Positions 7,125-14,635 of a stretch of DNA of 38,592 nt are shown in pieces; position 1 is the first letter of the stretch; the number at the start of each line of letters is the position of its first letter. Under the pieces are notes generated by a model. It was not told where the DNA came from. It searched no databases and worked only from the letters and a program-made list of their open reading frames with translations. The position numbers were made by a program, and so were the translations under genes. The stretch comes from Streptomyces roseochromogenus subsp. oscitans DS 12.976. Its GTDB lineage: Bacteria > Actinomycetota > Actinomycetes > Streptomycetales > Streptomycetaceae. Location: NCBI RefSeq assembly GCF_000497445.1, contig NZ_CM002285.1:6444188-6482779 (forward strand), read 5' to 3'.

Positions 7125-10100
7125 ATGAGCACCCGACTGATCCACCGCCCCGCACGCACCACCCGGCCGTCGGCCGCCCCCGAGCCGCGCACCATAGAGG
7201 CGCCGCCCAACCTGCCCGAGGGCAAGGCCGGCTCCGTGCTCCACTCGCTGCTGCCCGTCGCCGGGGTCATGTCGTCCGTCGTGATGATGACCATCGTGCG
7301 CAACAGCCAGTTCGCCGGGCTGGGCGCGATCATCCTCGTCGTCACCCTGACCGGCTCCCTCGCCATGGCCTTCTCCCAGCGCGGCAAGGCCCAGCGCACC
7401 CGCCGCACCCAGCGCGAGGCCTATCTGGCCTACCTGGAGGACCTGCGCGAGCAGCTGGCCAAGGAGGAACGCGAACGGCGCGAACGCGCCCAGGTGCTCA
7501 ACCCGCCACCGGACGCGCTGTACGACATCGTGCGCGACCCCGCCCGGCTGTGGGAGCGGCGCCGGGTGGACGGGGACTTCCTGCGGGTGCGGGTCGGCAC
7601 CGGCCAGATGCCGGTGCGCGATCTGAAGGTCGCCCAGCAGGGCTCCTCGGTGCTGACCCCGCCCGACCAGTTCATGCTCAACGAGGCCTCCGCGCTGTCC
7701 GCCCGCTTCAGCACCGGCACCGAACTCCCGCTGACCGTCCCGCTGGACCGGGTCGGCAACATCAGCGTCATCGGCCCTCGCGAGGACACCCTGCGGGTCG
7801 CCCGCGCGCTGCTCGTCCAGGCCGCCGCCACCCACGCGCCCGACGACGTGGCCATGGCCGTCGCGGCCCCCGGCGACCGGGTGGCCGACTGGGAGTGGGC
7901 CAAGTGGCTGCCGCACATGCTGGACACCGAGCAGTTCGACGGCCCGGTCGCCGCCCGCCGGATCGCCCCCTCGCTGCCCCAGCTCGCCCGGCAGATCGGC
8001 GGTGAGCTGAGCCGCCGCGCCTCCTACGCGGCCGAGGTACGCCGCGGTCTGTCCGGCAAGGACGCCCTCGCCGTGACCTCCCGGCTCCTCGTCCTCGCCG
8101 ACGCCCACGGCGAGGACGCCGTCGACCTGCCGCGCCCCGACGACGCGGTCGGCCTGCGGGACATGGGCGTCACCGTGCTGCACCTGCTCGACGAGCGGGT
8201 GCAGGAGCCCGGCAGCGTCGGCGTGCGCATCACCGTCGACGGCGCCCGGATCGTCATCGAGGACCTGCGTGAGGACGAGCCGATCAGTGCCCACGGCACG
8301 GTCGACGAGGTGGGCACCGCCCTCGCCGAGGGCCTGGCCCGGATGCTCGCCCCGCTGCGGCTGTCCGCGGAGTCCCTGGCCGACGCCCCGCTGACCGGCC
8401 CGGTCGACTTCGCGGAGCTGCTCGGCATCGACGACGTCGCCCAGCTCGACCTGGCCCGGCTGTGGGCGCCGCGCGCCGAACGCGCCTTCCTGCGCGTCCC
8501 GATCGGCGTCAGCGACAGACACGAACCCGTGCTCCTCGACCTGAAGGAGTCCTCCGAGCTGGGCATGGGCCCGCACGGCCTGTGCGTCGGCGCCACCGGC
8601 TCCGGCAAGTCCGAGCTGCTGCGCACCCTCGTCCTCGCGCTGGTCGCCACCCACCCGCCGGAGGACCTCGCGCTGGTCCTCGTCGACTACAAGGGCGGCG
8701 CCACCTTCGCCCCCTTCGCGGACCTTCCGCACGTGGCGGGTGTGATCACCAACCTGGAGAACCAGGCCGGTCTCGTCGAACGCGTCCACGCCTCGCTCGC
8801 CGGCGAGGTCAAGCGGCGCCAGCAGGTCCTCAAGGAGGCGGGCAATGTCGCCGACATCGGCCACTACGCCGCCCTGCGCGCCGAGAAGCGCCCCGACCTC
8901 GAACCGCTGCCCCACCTGTTCGTCGTGATCGACGAGTTCGGTGAACTCCTCACCGCCAAGCCGGACTTCATCGACCTGTTCCTGTCCATCGGCCGCATCG
9001 GCCGCTCCATCGGCGTGCACTTGCTGCTGTCCAGCCAGCGCATCGAGGGCGGCAGGCTCAAGGGCCTGGACACCTATCTGTCGTACCGGCTGGGCCTGCG
9101 CACCTTCTCCGCCGACGAGTCCCGCACGGTCCTCGACACCACGGACGCCTTCCACCTCCCGCCGCTGCCGGGCTTCGGCTACCTCAAGGTCGACACCAGC
9201 CACTACGAGCGGTTCAAGGCCGGCTATGTCTCCGGCGCCTACCGCGGCCCCGTCCAGCGGGACACCGAGGACACCGGGCCGATGGCCCTGGAGTACACGG
9301 CGTACAACTCCCTGGGCCAGGAGGAGAGTTCGGGCCCCGCCGAGCCGCAGATGCGGCGCCGGGAGACCGGGCCGACCGAGATGGGCGTCATGGTCCGGCA
9401 GCTTGAGGACGCCGGCGCCCGGCCCGTACGCCAGATCTGGTTGCCCCCGCTGCCCGACGCCGTCGCCCTCGACCAGGTCGCCGGACCCGTCGAGGTGGGC
9501 CCGCGCGGCACGCAGCTGTCCCGGCGCCGCGGCCCGCTGCAGGTACCGCTGGGCATCCTGGACGACCCGACCCGGCAGTGGCAGGGCCAGTGGTACCTGG
9601 ACCTCACGATGGCGGGCGGCCACGCGGCGGTCATCGGCGGCCCCCAGTCCGGCAAGACCACCCTGCTGCGCACCCTGGCCCTGTCCCTGGCGCTCACCCA
9701 CACCCCGCAGGAGGTCGGCATCTACGGCCTCGACCTGGTCGGCGGCGGTCTGCAGGCGCTGTCCGGTCTGCCGCACGTGGGTGGGGTGGCCGGCCGGGCG
9801 GACCGGGAGCGGTGCGCCCGCACCATCGACTCCGTGCGCGGCATGCTCGACCAGCGCGAGGAGCTGTTCCGGCTGCACAACGTCGACTCCCTGGAGCAGC
9901 TGCGCACCCTGCGCGCCGCGGGCCGCGTCCCCGAGCTGGCCTCCACCGAGATCGTGCTGCTCATCGACGGCTTCGGCGCCCTGCGCGACGACTTCGAGGA
10001 ACTCGACGACGCGGTCGGCGACATCCTCAAGCGCGGCAGCGGCTACGGCATCCACGTGGTCGCCGGCATGCTGCGCTGGAACGACGTGCGGATCGCCGCC

Positions 10101-11102
10101 CAGTCCCAGTTCGGCACCCGGGTGGAGCTGAGGCTGAACGACCCCGGCGAGTCCAGCATCGAGCGCAAGCTCGCCCAGACCCTCTCGCCCGAGGAGAAGG
10201 GCCGCGTCCTCACCGACGGCAAGCTTTTCGCCCAGGTCGCCCTGCCCCGCACCGACGGCGTCGCCGACACGGCCGACCTCGGCGCGGTCCTGGAGCGCAC
10301 GGCTCGTACGATCCGCGCCACCTGGACCGGCGAGACCGCCCAGCCGGTCAGGGTGCTGCCGCACGTCCTGGAGCCGCACCTGCTGCCCGGCCCGGCGGCC
10401 GAACCGCGCCGGGTCCCGATCGGCCTGGACCAGACCCAGCTGGCGCCCGTTCTGCTCGACCTGTTCCGGCACGACCAGCACCTCGTGATCATGGGCGACA
10501 GCGAGTGCGGCAAGACCAACCTGCTCAGAGCCGTCGCCGAAGGCCTGATCGAGCGCTACAGCGAGGACGAGCTGGTCTTCGGCGTCATGGACCCCCGGCG
10601 CGGTCTGCGCGGCGCCATCCCGGAGGAGTACCGGGGCGGCTACGCCTACAACGCCAAGCTGTGCGCGGGCCTGTCCGCGGGTATCGCCACGGAACTGGAG
10701 AAGCGGCTGCCCGACGAGAGCGCGGACGGCGAGGACCTGGAACCGGGCAGCTGGGGATCGGGCCCGCGGATCGTGATCCTGGTCGACGACTACGACGTCC
10801 TGACCACCGCGGGCCAGCAGCCGCTCGCGCCCTTCCTGCCGTACATCCCCTCGGCCCAGGACATCGGCCTGCACTTCGTCCTCACCCGCCGGGTCGCGGG
10901 CGCCTCGCGCGGCCTGTACGAGCCGCTGCTGCAGAGCCTGCGCGAGTCCGGGGCCTCGGCGCTGGTGATGGCGGGCGACCGCAGCGAGGGCCAGCTCTTC
11001 CCCGGCGTGTACGCCGGCCAGCAGCCGCCAGGTCGCGGTGTCCTGGTCCGCAGGGGCGAGCCGAGCCGGCTCATCCAGACCGTTTACGCGGGGAACAAGT
11101 GA
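7125..11102 (+). CDS. eccC: Type VII secretion ATPase EccC, unsplit, three FtsK-type domains
   Basis: This 1325-residue protein starts at ATG 7125 with GAGG at 7113-7116 eight nt upstream. Two membrane segments lie at about residues 40-85. Three FtsK/SpoIIIE-like nucleoside triphosphatase domains follow, with Walker A motifs GATGSGKS (489-496), GGPQSGKT (838-845) and GDSECGKT (1124-1131). The matching Walker B strands are LFVVIDEFGELL, IVLLIDGFGAL and IVILVDDYDVL. Only the first has the Asp-Glu pair expected of an active ATPase, which agrees with what is known of EccC: the first domain drives export, while the others bind substrates and regulate. In many mycobacteria the protein is split into EccCa and EccCb; here it is one chain. 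It would power export of WXG100 and toxin substrates. Confidence 0.95.
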   Translation: MSTRLIHRPARTTRPSAAPEPRTIEAPPNLPEGKAGSVLHSLLPVAGVMSSVVMMTIVRNSQFAGLGAIILVVTLTGSLAMAFSQRGKAQRTRRTQREAYLAYLEDLREQLAKEERERRERAQVLNPPPDALYDIVRDPARLWERRRVDGDFLRVRVGTGQMPVRDLKVAQQGSSVLTPPDQFMLNEASALSARFSTGTELPLTVPLDRVGNISVIGPREDTLRVARALLVQAAATHAPDDVAMAVAAPGDRVADWEWAKWLPHMLDTEQFDGPVAARRIAPSLPQLARQIGGELSRRASYAAEVRRGLSGKDALAVTSRLLVLADAHGEDAVDLPRPDDAVGLRDMGVTVLHLLDERVQEPGSVGVRITVDGARIVIEDLREDEPISAHGTVDEVGTALAEGLARMLAPLRLSAESLADAPLTGPVDFAELLGIDDVAQLDLARLWAPRAERAFLRVPIGVSDRHEPVLLDLKESSELGMGPHGLCVGATGSGKSELLRTLVLALVATHPPEDLALVLVDYKGGATFAPFADLPHVAGVITNLENQAGLVERVHASLAGEVKRRQQVLKEAGNVADIGHYAALRAEKRPDLEPLPHLFVVIDEFGELLTAKPDFIDLFLSIGRIGRSIGVHLLLSSQRIEGGRLKGLDTYLSYRLGLRTFSADESRTVLDTTDAFHLPPLPGFGYLKVDTSHYERFKAGYVSGAYRGPVQRDTEDTGPMALEYTAYNSLGQEESSGPAEPQMRRRETGPTEMGVMVRQLEDAGARPVRQIWLPPLPDAVALDQVAGPVEVGPRGTQLSRRRGPLQVPLGILDDPTRQWQGQWYLDLTMAGGHAAVIGGPQSGKTTLLRTLALSLALTHTPQEVGIYGLDLVGGGLQALSGLPHVGGVAGRADRERCARTIDSVRGMLDQREELFRLHNVDSLEQLRTLRAAGRVPELASTEIVLLIDGFGALRDDFEELDDAVGDILKRGSGYGIHVVAGMLRWNDVRIAAQSQFGTRVELRLNDPGESSIERKLAQTLSPEEKGRVLTDGKLFAQVALPRTDGVADTADLGAVLERTARTIRATWTGETAQPVRVLPHVLEPHLLPGPAAEPRRVPIGLDQTQLAPVLLDLFRHDQHLVIMGDSECGKTNLLRAVAEGLIERYSEDELVFGVMDPRRGLRGAIPEEYRGGYAYNAKLCAGLSAGIATELEKRLPDESADGEDLEPGSWGSGPRIVILVDDYDVLTTAGQQPLAPFLPYIPSAQDIGLHFVLTRRVAGASRGLYEPLLQSLRESGASALVMAGDRSEGQLFPGVYAGQQPPGRGVLVRRGEPSRLIQTVYAGNK

Positions 11103-11158
11103 GCGGGGAACGGGCAAGCGGGGAACAGGTAGTAACAGGTAAGGGGCCGAGGTAACCC

Positions 11159-12583
11159 ATGACGAAGGATGTCGTCGCTCTCACCAGGACCATGCCCGAC
11201 CCGCTGAGCGTGCTCGCGGGGCTGCTCGCCGGCGGCCCGGACATGCTGGCGGGCGTCGAGGGGGACGGCGCGGTGGTGCAGCTCTGCGACGAGCAGGGCC
11301 GTCCCCTCGTCTCCGTCGAGGCGCCCCTGCTGGTGCAGGTCAGAGGAGAGGCACAGCGGCTGCTCGGGGCGAGCGAGCCCGAGGTGCCGTACTGGTGGAC
11401 CGAGGCCCGTGCCACCACCGGCGTCAAGGAGGCCGAGCAGCTCGCCGGCACCTTCGCCGCCCGCATCGCCACCCTGGTCGGCGGCACCGCCTGGCCGCGG
11501 GAGGCGACGCGGTCCCTGGCGGTGGTCAAGACCGACGGGATGCGCGCGGTGCCGACCCCGGCCGCGGCGCAGCCCGCCGTGGACGTGCTCACCGACAAGG
11601 TCGCCGTGGTGATCCAGGACCGCCCGGTGGTCGCGATGACCGCCTGGCTCTCGAACGCCTTCCGGGCCGTGGCCGACGCCGACCTCGGCCTGCAGATCGT
11701 CACCCCCGCCGGCACGCGCCTGTCCCCGGCGGTCCGCAACAACCTGCCGGGCTGGCCCTCGCGCTGGGTGGTGCAGGACGAGAAGGACGGCTACTACGAC
11801 GGCTTGTCCGGAGCCGTACTGCACTGGGCCAACGGCCTGTTCATGCCGGTCGAGTCCCCGGAGGCGACGCCGGAGGACCCCCGTACCCCCATGGCCGACT
11901 CCTTCGCCCCCGTGGTGGCGGACGACGGTGAGCGCCAACTGGCCGTGTCCTTCCGGGCGATCCACCCGGCGGACGAACGGCTCGTGCTCGGCGGCGCCCT
12001 GGAAGCCGTATGGCGTGAGCTGACCGGTGAGCCGCCGGCCGGCTGGGGCACCGAGGAGCCTGCCAACCTGCCCTGGTCGGTGCGTCAGCTGACGGATGTG
12101 GCGTACGAGCGGGCGCCCGAGCCGACCTGGCTGGTTGTCGTCGGCAGCCCGGAGCGCCCGGGCCTCGCGACGGTCCGGATCAGCCGTACCGAGGGCGGTG
12201 TGGAGGAGGACGTCACGCTGGCGTTCGGCTACGGCCCGGGCGAGGAGGTGCCGACGGACGCCGACGTGATCCGGGCGGCGGAGGTCCTCGCCACCCGGCA
12301 CGACCTGCAGTCGATGCTGGTCCAGGTCCGCCGGGCCCGCCGTGATCTGTCCGTACCGCCGCGCTTCGAGGGTCCCGGTGTCCCGTACGCCTTCGTCCTC
12401 GGTGCCGACGAGGTACGGGAGATGCCCGGCGACCGGGCCCGGCGCACCCCGCTGCCCACGCCGCCGCGCGAGCTGGGCCCGAAGCGGCGTCCGGCGCTGT
12501 ACTACTCCTTCCCGGGCGACCCCTCGGACCTCGCGGGCTGGGCGGACTTCGAACGACTGGTGACGCACCTCAAGGGCGACTGA
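11159..12583 (+). CDS. DUF6177-like protein, T7SS-associated
   Basis: The 474-residue protein starts at ATG 11159; a GAGGT lies 4-8 nt upstream. It has no membrane segment or signal peptide and looks cytosolic, with blocks such as VLTDKVAVVIQDRPVVAMTA and PALYYSFPGDP near the C-terminus. From memory it fits the DUF6177 family, which in Streptomyces is found beside eccC; the function is unknown. It is the last gene of the secretion module: the 56-nt gap after eccC contains short GCGGGGAAC repeats and no terminator, so it is likely co-transcribed, and a hairpin follows its stop codon. It may be a chaperone or accessory factor for substrate recognition, but that is only inferred from position. 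Confidence 0.75.
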   Translation: MTKDVVALTRTMPDPLSVLAGLLAGGPDMLAGVEGDGAVVQLCDEQGRPLVSVEAPLLVQVRGEAQRLLGASEPEVPYWWTEARATTGVKEAEQLAGTFAARIATLVGGTAWPREATRSLAVVKTDGMRAVPTPAAAQPAVDVLTDKVAVVIQDRPVVAMTAWLSNAFRAVADADLGLQIVTPAGTRLSPAVRNNLPGWPSRWVVQDEKDGYYDGLSGAVLHWANGLFMPVESPEATPEDPRTPMADSFAPVVADDGERQLAVSFRAIHPADERLVLGGALEAVWRELTGEPPAGWGTEEPANLPWSVRQLTDVAYERAPEPTWLVVVGSPERPGLATVRISRTEGGVEEDVTLAFGYGPGEEVPTDADVIRAAEVLATRHDLQSMLVQVRRARRDLSVPPRFEGPGVPYAFVLGADEVREMPGDRARRTPLPTPPRELGPKRRPALYYSFPGDPSDLAGWADFERLVTHLKGD

Positions 12584-12613
12584 GGCGCCGTATCAGGCAG
12601 ACAGGGGCGCTCA
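12581..12613 (+). terminator. Possible hairpin at the end of the T7SS operon
   Basis: TGAGGCGCC at 12581-12589 can pair with GGCGCTCA at 12606-12613, leaving one bulged G, with a 16-nt loop. The downstream bases are GCGTTGTCTTGT. The stem overlaps the stop codon of the DUF6177-like gene. Moderate stability and a poor T tract make this a likely but not certain terminator. Confidence 0.45.
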
Positions 12614-12932
12614 GCGTTGTCTTGTGATTTCGCAAAACTCCCGCAGCCATTCCTGGATATCGCCTAGGGATACTCCCGATTTACCGAACTTGAGCCCGGC
12701 GTCCACATGATGATGCGCGCACAGGAGCCGTCAGCTCACCCATGATGTCCCGATTCATCCCGACTGAATGGGGCATATTACTGTGCGGCGGATCGCCCCC
12801 GCAGGTCCGGTGGCCAACGTTGTGTCACGAGCCGCATGAGGTGGCCGGGTTGGTGGCACGATGGTTCTGGCGGGGGTGCGGCGGCCGTACCTCCGGGCCG
12901 GGAGAGCGGACCGACCGAGGGTGTGATCAGTT
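12614..12932. other. Gene-free stretch between the T7SS module and the small membrane gene
   Basis: I see no convincing gene in these 319 bases. The first 170 bases are visibly richer in A and T than the flanks (for example TTGTGATTTCGCAAAACTCC), which is unusual for this genome and hints at foreign or decayed sequence. Short open frames on both strands show no family motifs. A promoter for the 64-residue gene downstream must lie here, but I cannot pick a confident -10/-35 pair. Confidence 0.5.
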
Positions 12933-13127
12933 GTGGCCATTTCACTGTCTGTGGTGCTGCTGTTGGCAATCATCCTGGTGGTCCTGCTCAGAGGAGGGAA
13001 CATCAAGACGGGGCCCGCGATCGTCGCGATCCTCTTCGGCTTCTTCCTCGCCTCGACCGGCATGGCCCCGTCCATCGACCGCTTCCTGAACTCGATAGCG
13101 GACTCGATCAGTTCGATCAAGTTCTGA
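12933..13127 (+). CDS. Hypothetical 64-residue membrane protein
   Basis: The frame starts at GTG 12933, with a GAGGG about 12 nt upstream, so initiation is plausible but the site is weak. Two hydrophobic stretches are visible, residues 3-19 (ISLSVVLLLAIILVVLL) and about 28-44 (PAIVAILFGFFLASTG), separated by a short RGGNIKTG turn. A C-terminal amphipathic segment follows (PSIDRFLNSIADSISSIKF). The pattern is a membrane hairpin with an amphipathic tail. I do not recognise the family. Codon usage is typical of Streptomyces, with a strong bias to C at the third position, which supports a real gene. It stands alone between the T7SS module and a kinase pseudogene. Confidence 0.6.
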   Translation: MAISLSVVLLLAIILVVLLRGGNIKTGPAIVAILFGFFLASTGMAPSIDRFLNSIADSISSIKF

Positions 13128-13232
13128 CCGTACTGGGCCGCAGCGCCGGAACACGCGGAACAACCGAACCGGCGGGGAGACGTACGGGGACGGCGCCGCG
13201 CGACACGGACTCGGCGGAGGCGGCCGGCCACG

Positions 13233-13694
13233 GGATCGAGGACCGCCTCGGTACCGGCTGGGGGAGGATGCGGTGACCTCGCCGGCTCGCGGTCAAGGCC
13301 GTCCACGGCCAGTGCGCCGACGAGGACGAGTTCCGCGTCCGCTTCAGCCACGAGGTGGCAGCGGCGCCTTCACGTCCCCGTGGTGGACGCGTACGCCGAC
13401 GCCCCTGGACGGACACGCTCTGCACCCCCGGCGAGGACCTGGGCACCCTCTCCGCAGCTCCCGGCATCACTCGATCCGGGGGACCCCTGTCGCCGCCACG
13501 GCCCGCTCCTGCCGGACCGGCTGAGCGAACCGGCTGCCGGCCTCGCGGAGGCCTTGCGTGACATCCACCGCGCCGGAGTGGTCCACCGCGACCTGGAACC
13601 GGCCAACGTCATGCTCGCCGAGGCCGGCCCGTGCGTGATCGACTTCGGCGTCTCCCGCACCGCCGAGCCCACCGGCGCCGACGCCCCGCCTTTC
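13233..13694 (+). pseudogene. Decayed serine/threonine protein kinase
   Basis: Pieces of a Hanks-type kinase lie in order but in changing frames. The glycine-rich loop survives as EDRLGTGWGRM (from about 13238) and then hits an in-frame TGA at 13274-13276. The same frame resumes with LAVKAVHGQ, containing the ATP-binding Lys, and runs to SHEVAAA (to about 13366). Then VVDAYADAP is read one frame over (from 13380), RPWTDTLCTPGEDLG returns to the first frame (from 13400), and RHGPLLPDRL onward is again in the second (from 13491). The last part has the catalytic loop HRDLEPANVML and the DFG-type IDFGVSR. The loop has Glu where active kinases have Lys (HRDLKP). At least three frameshifts plus a stop mean no functional protein can be made. 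Nothing resembling the C-lobe, linker or membrane segment remains downstream. Confidence 0.85.
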
Positions 13695-13804
13695 TCTGCA
13701 CCCGCCCGGCACCCGTCTTCGGTTGGTGCTCGCTGGTTCGGGCACGCGGGGGACACGCCTATGGTGAGCCGTGTCTGGTGATCGTCATGGTCGTTGGAGC
13801 GGGC

Positions 13805-14035
13805 ATGCGAAAGATCATCATGACCGCCACGCTGGCCTTGGCTGCCATGGCCATGGCAGCTCCTGCGCATGCGGACAACAAATCGACCCCGTTCACCAAT
13901 TGGACCTTCTCGCCGGCATCCGTCTGCGGGCTGGAAGGCGCAGAGGTGTCGGCGCTGCCCATCCTGGCCGACTACGTCCCCATCCACGCCAACAGCTGCT
14001 CGAACGGCAACGTGCTCGATCACCCGGGTATCTAG
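13805..14035 (+). CDS. Small secreted protein with two cysteines
   Basis: The ATG at 13805 has GGAG at 13796-13799 five nt upstream, better than any upstream in-frame codon. The 76-residue product has a clear Sec signal peptide: MRK, a hydrophobic core (about residues 7-19) and an AHA cleavage box at 21-23 before Asp24. The mature part is about 53 residues, with Cys in SVCGLEG and NSCSNGN, probably forming one disulfide across the exported protein. There is no transmembrane anchor, lipobox or LPXTG motif. It is not a chaplin or rodlin by its motifs as I know them. Function is unknown. It follows the kinase remnant and precedes the bidirectional hairpin. Confidence 0.7.
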   Translation: MRKIIMTATLALAAMAMAAPAHADNKSTPFTNWTFSPASVCGLEGAEVSALPILADYVPIHANSCSNGNVLDHPGI

Positions 14036-14097
14036 GCCGAAGCCCGCCGAATGCGCCTGCGGGGACACGGCGGACTGATCGGAGCCCTCGGAAACGA

Positions 14098-14139
14098 TCA
14101 GGGCCAGGTCGGAGGAATGATCCTCTGACCTGGCCCTGA
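14098..14139. terminator. Bidirectional hairpin between the small secreted gene and tRNA-Gly
   Basis: TCAGGGCCAGGTC (14098-14110) is a perfect 13-bp inverted repeat of GACCTGGCCCTGA (14127-14139), and the 16-nt loop can add a short GAGGA/TCCTC stem. It lies downstream of the small secreted gene on the plus strand and 7 nt past the end of tRNA-Gly on the minus strand, so it can serve both convergent transcripts. Confidence 0.85.
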
Positions 14140-14145
14140 GTCGTA

Positions 14146-14219
14146 TGGAGCGGGCGACGGGAATCGAACCCGCGTAGCTAGTTTGGAAGACTAGGGCTCT
14201 ACCATTGAGCTACGCCCGC
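14146..14219 (-). tRNA. tRNA-Gly (anticodon TCC), CCA encoded
   Basis: On the minus strand the sequence folds as a standard cloverleaf: acceptor GCGGGCG pairing with CGCCCGC, D arm TAGCTCAATGGTAGAG, anticodon stem CTAGT/ACTAG with loop CTTCCAA (anticodon TCC), and T arm GCGGGTTCGATTCCCGT. The discriminator is T and CCA is encoded (plus-strand TGG at 14146-14148). The body is 71 nt. The 3' end points toward the T7SS region. A putative promoter lies about 40 nt upstream. Confidence 0.97.
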
Positions 14220-14258
14220 AACAGTGCGCCGCAGGTCGGTGACCGCGGCACTGGAGGC

Positions 14259-14289
14259 ATCGTAGCGGGTCGCCCGCCGCCGAGGCCAA
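14259..14289 (-). promoter_or_regulatory. Putative promoter of tRNA-Gly
   Basis: Read on the minus strand, TTGGCC (plus 14284-14289) and TACGAT (plus 14259-14264) form a sigma-70-like pair with a 19-nt spacer, slightly long. Transcription would begin near 14252, about 33 nt before the tRNA. The -10 is a good match; the -35 is partial. Confidence 0.5.
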
Positions 14290-14380
14290 CGAGTAGGTCC
14301 TGGAAGCGCCCGCACGCGTCGCCTCGAAGAATGCGGCCGACGGAACCGGCCGGGCCATGTACCCTACGTGTCGCACCAGA

Positions 14381-14457
14381 CGGGGTGTGGCGCAGCTTGG
14401 TAGCGCGTCCGCTTTGGGAGCGGAAGGCCGTGGGTTCAAATCCCGCCACCCCGACCA
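14381..14457 (+). tRNA. tRNA-Pro (anticodon TGG), CCA encoded
   Basis: The sequence folds as a cloverleaf: acceptor CGGGGTG/CACCCCG, D arm GGCGCAGCTTGGTAGCGC, anticodon stem TCCGC/GCGGA with loop TTTGGGA (anticodon TGG), and T arm GTGGGTTCAAATCCCGC. The discriminator is A at 14454 and CCA is encoded at 14455-14457. A -10-like TACCCT at 14360-14365 suits a start about 10 nt before the tRNA. It is divergent from tRNA-Gly. Confidence 0.97.
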
Positions 14458-14486
14458 CCTGTCCACGACGTCGTGATGATCGCCTT

Positions 14487-14515
14487 TTGGGGCGCTGACC
14501 GGCTGCGGTTACTAT
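14487..14515 (+). promoter_or_regulatory. Putative tig promoter
   Basis: TTGGGG at 14487-14492 and TACTAT at 14510-14515 are separated by exactly 17 nt, a good housekeeping sigma pair. Transcription would begin near 14522 and leave a leader of about 114 nt before tig. The leader contains a GGCGG/CCGCC hairpin near 14568-14582. Confidence 0.6.
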
Positions 14516-14635
14516 GCAAGCTGCGCGCCCGTGTGACCCGGCCCGAACGGCCTACGTACTCCTCCGGGCGGCGAATCCGCCGGACCTGTCTGGCTCCGGC
14601 AGAACCCAAGCAGTCAGCCACAAGGAGACCGAACC

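Noticed and set aside
6498..11117. Very long open frame on the minus strand (1539 codons) opposite eccC
   Set aside because: It is the complement of a GC-rich gene with G/C third positions, which removes stop codons. No family motif is seen and composition is Gly/Gln/Val/Asp filler.
12742..13089. Alternative frame (115 codons) across the 64-residue membrane gene
   Set aside because: Its product is Trp/Cys/Ser/Arg-rich with no motifs; the frame from 12933 has proper codon bias and membrane segments.
13673..13781. Continuation of the kinase frame after the DFG region as a working C-terminus
   Set aside because: Sequence after about 13694 has no kinase APE motif or helices and runs into the promoter region of the small secreted gene.
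13795..14155. Ten-base match TGGAGCGGGC at 13795 and at the 3' end of tRNA-Gly (14146), a possible attachment-site pair
   Set aside because: Ten bases are too short in a GC-rich genome, and the first copy is part of a ribosome binding site. Integration would need a longer copy, outside this window.
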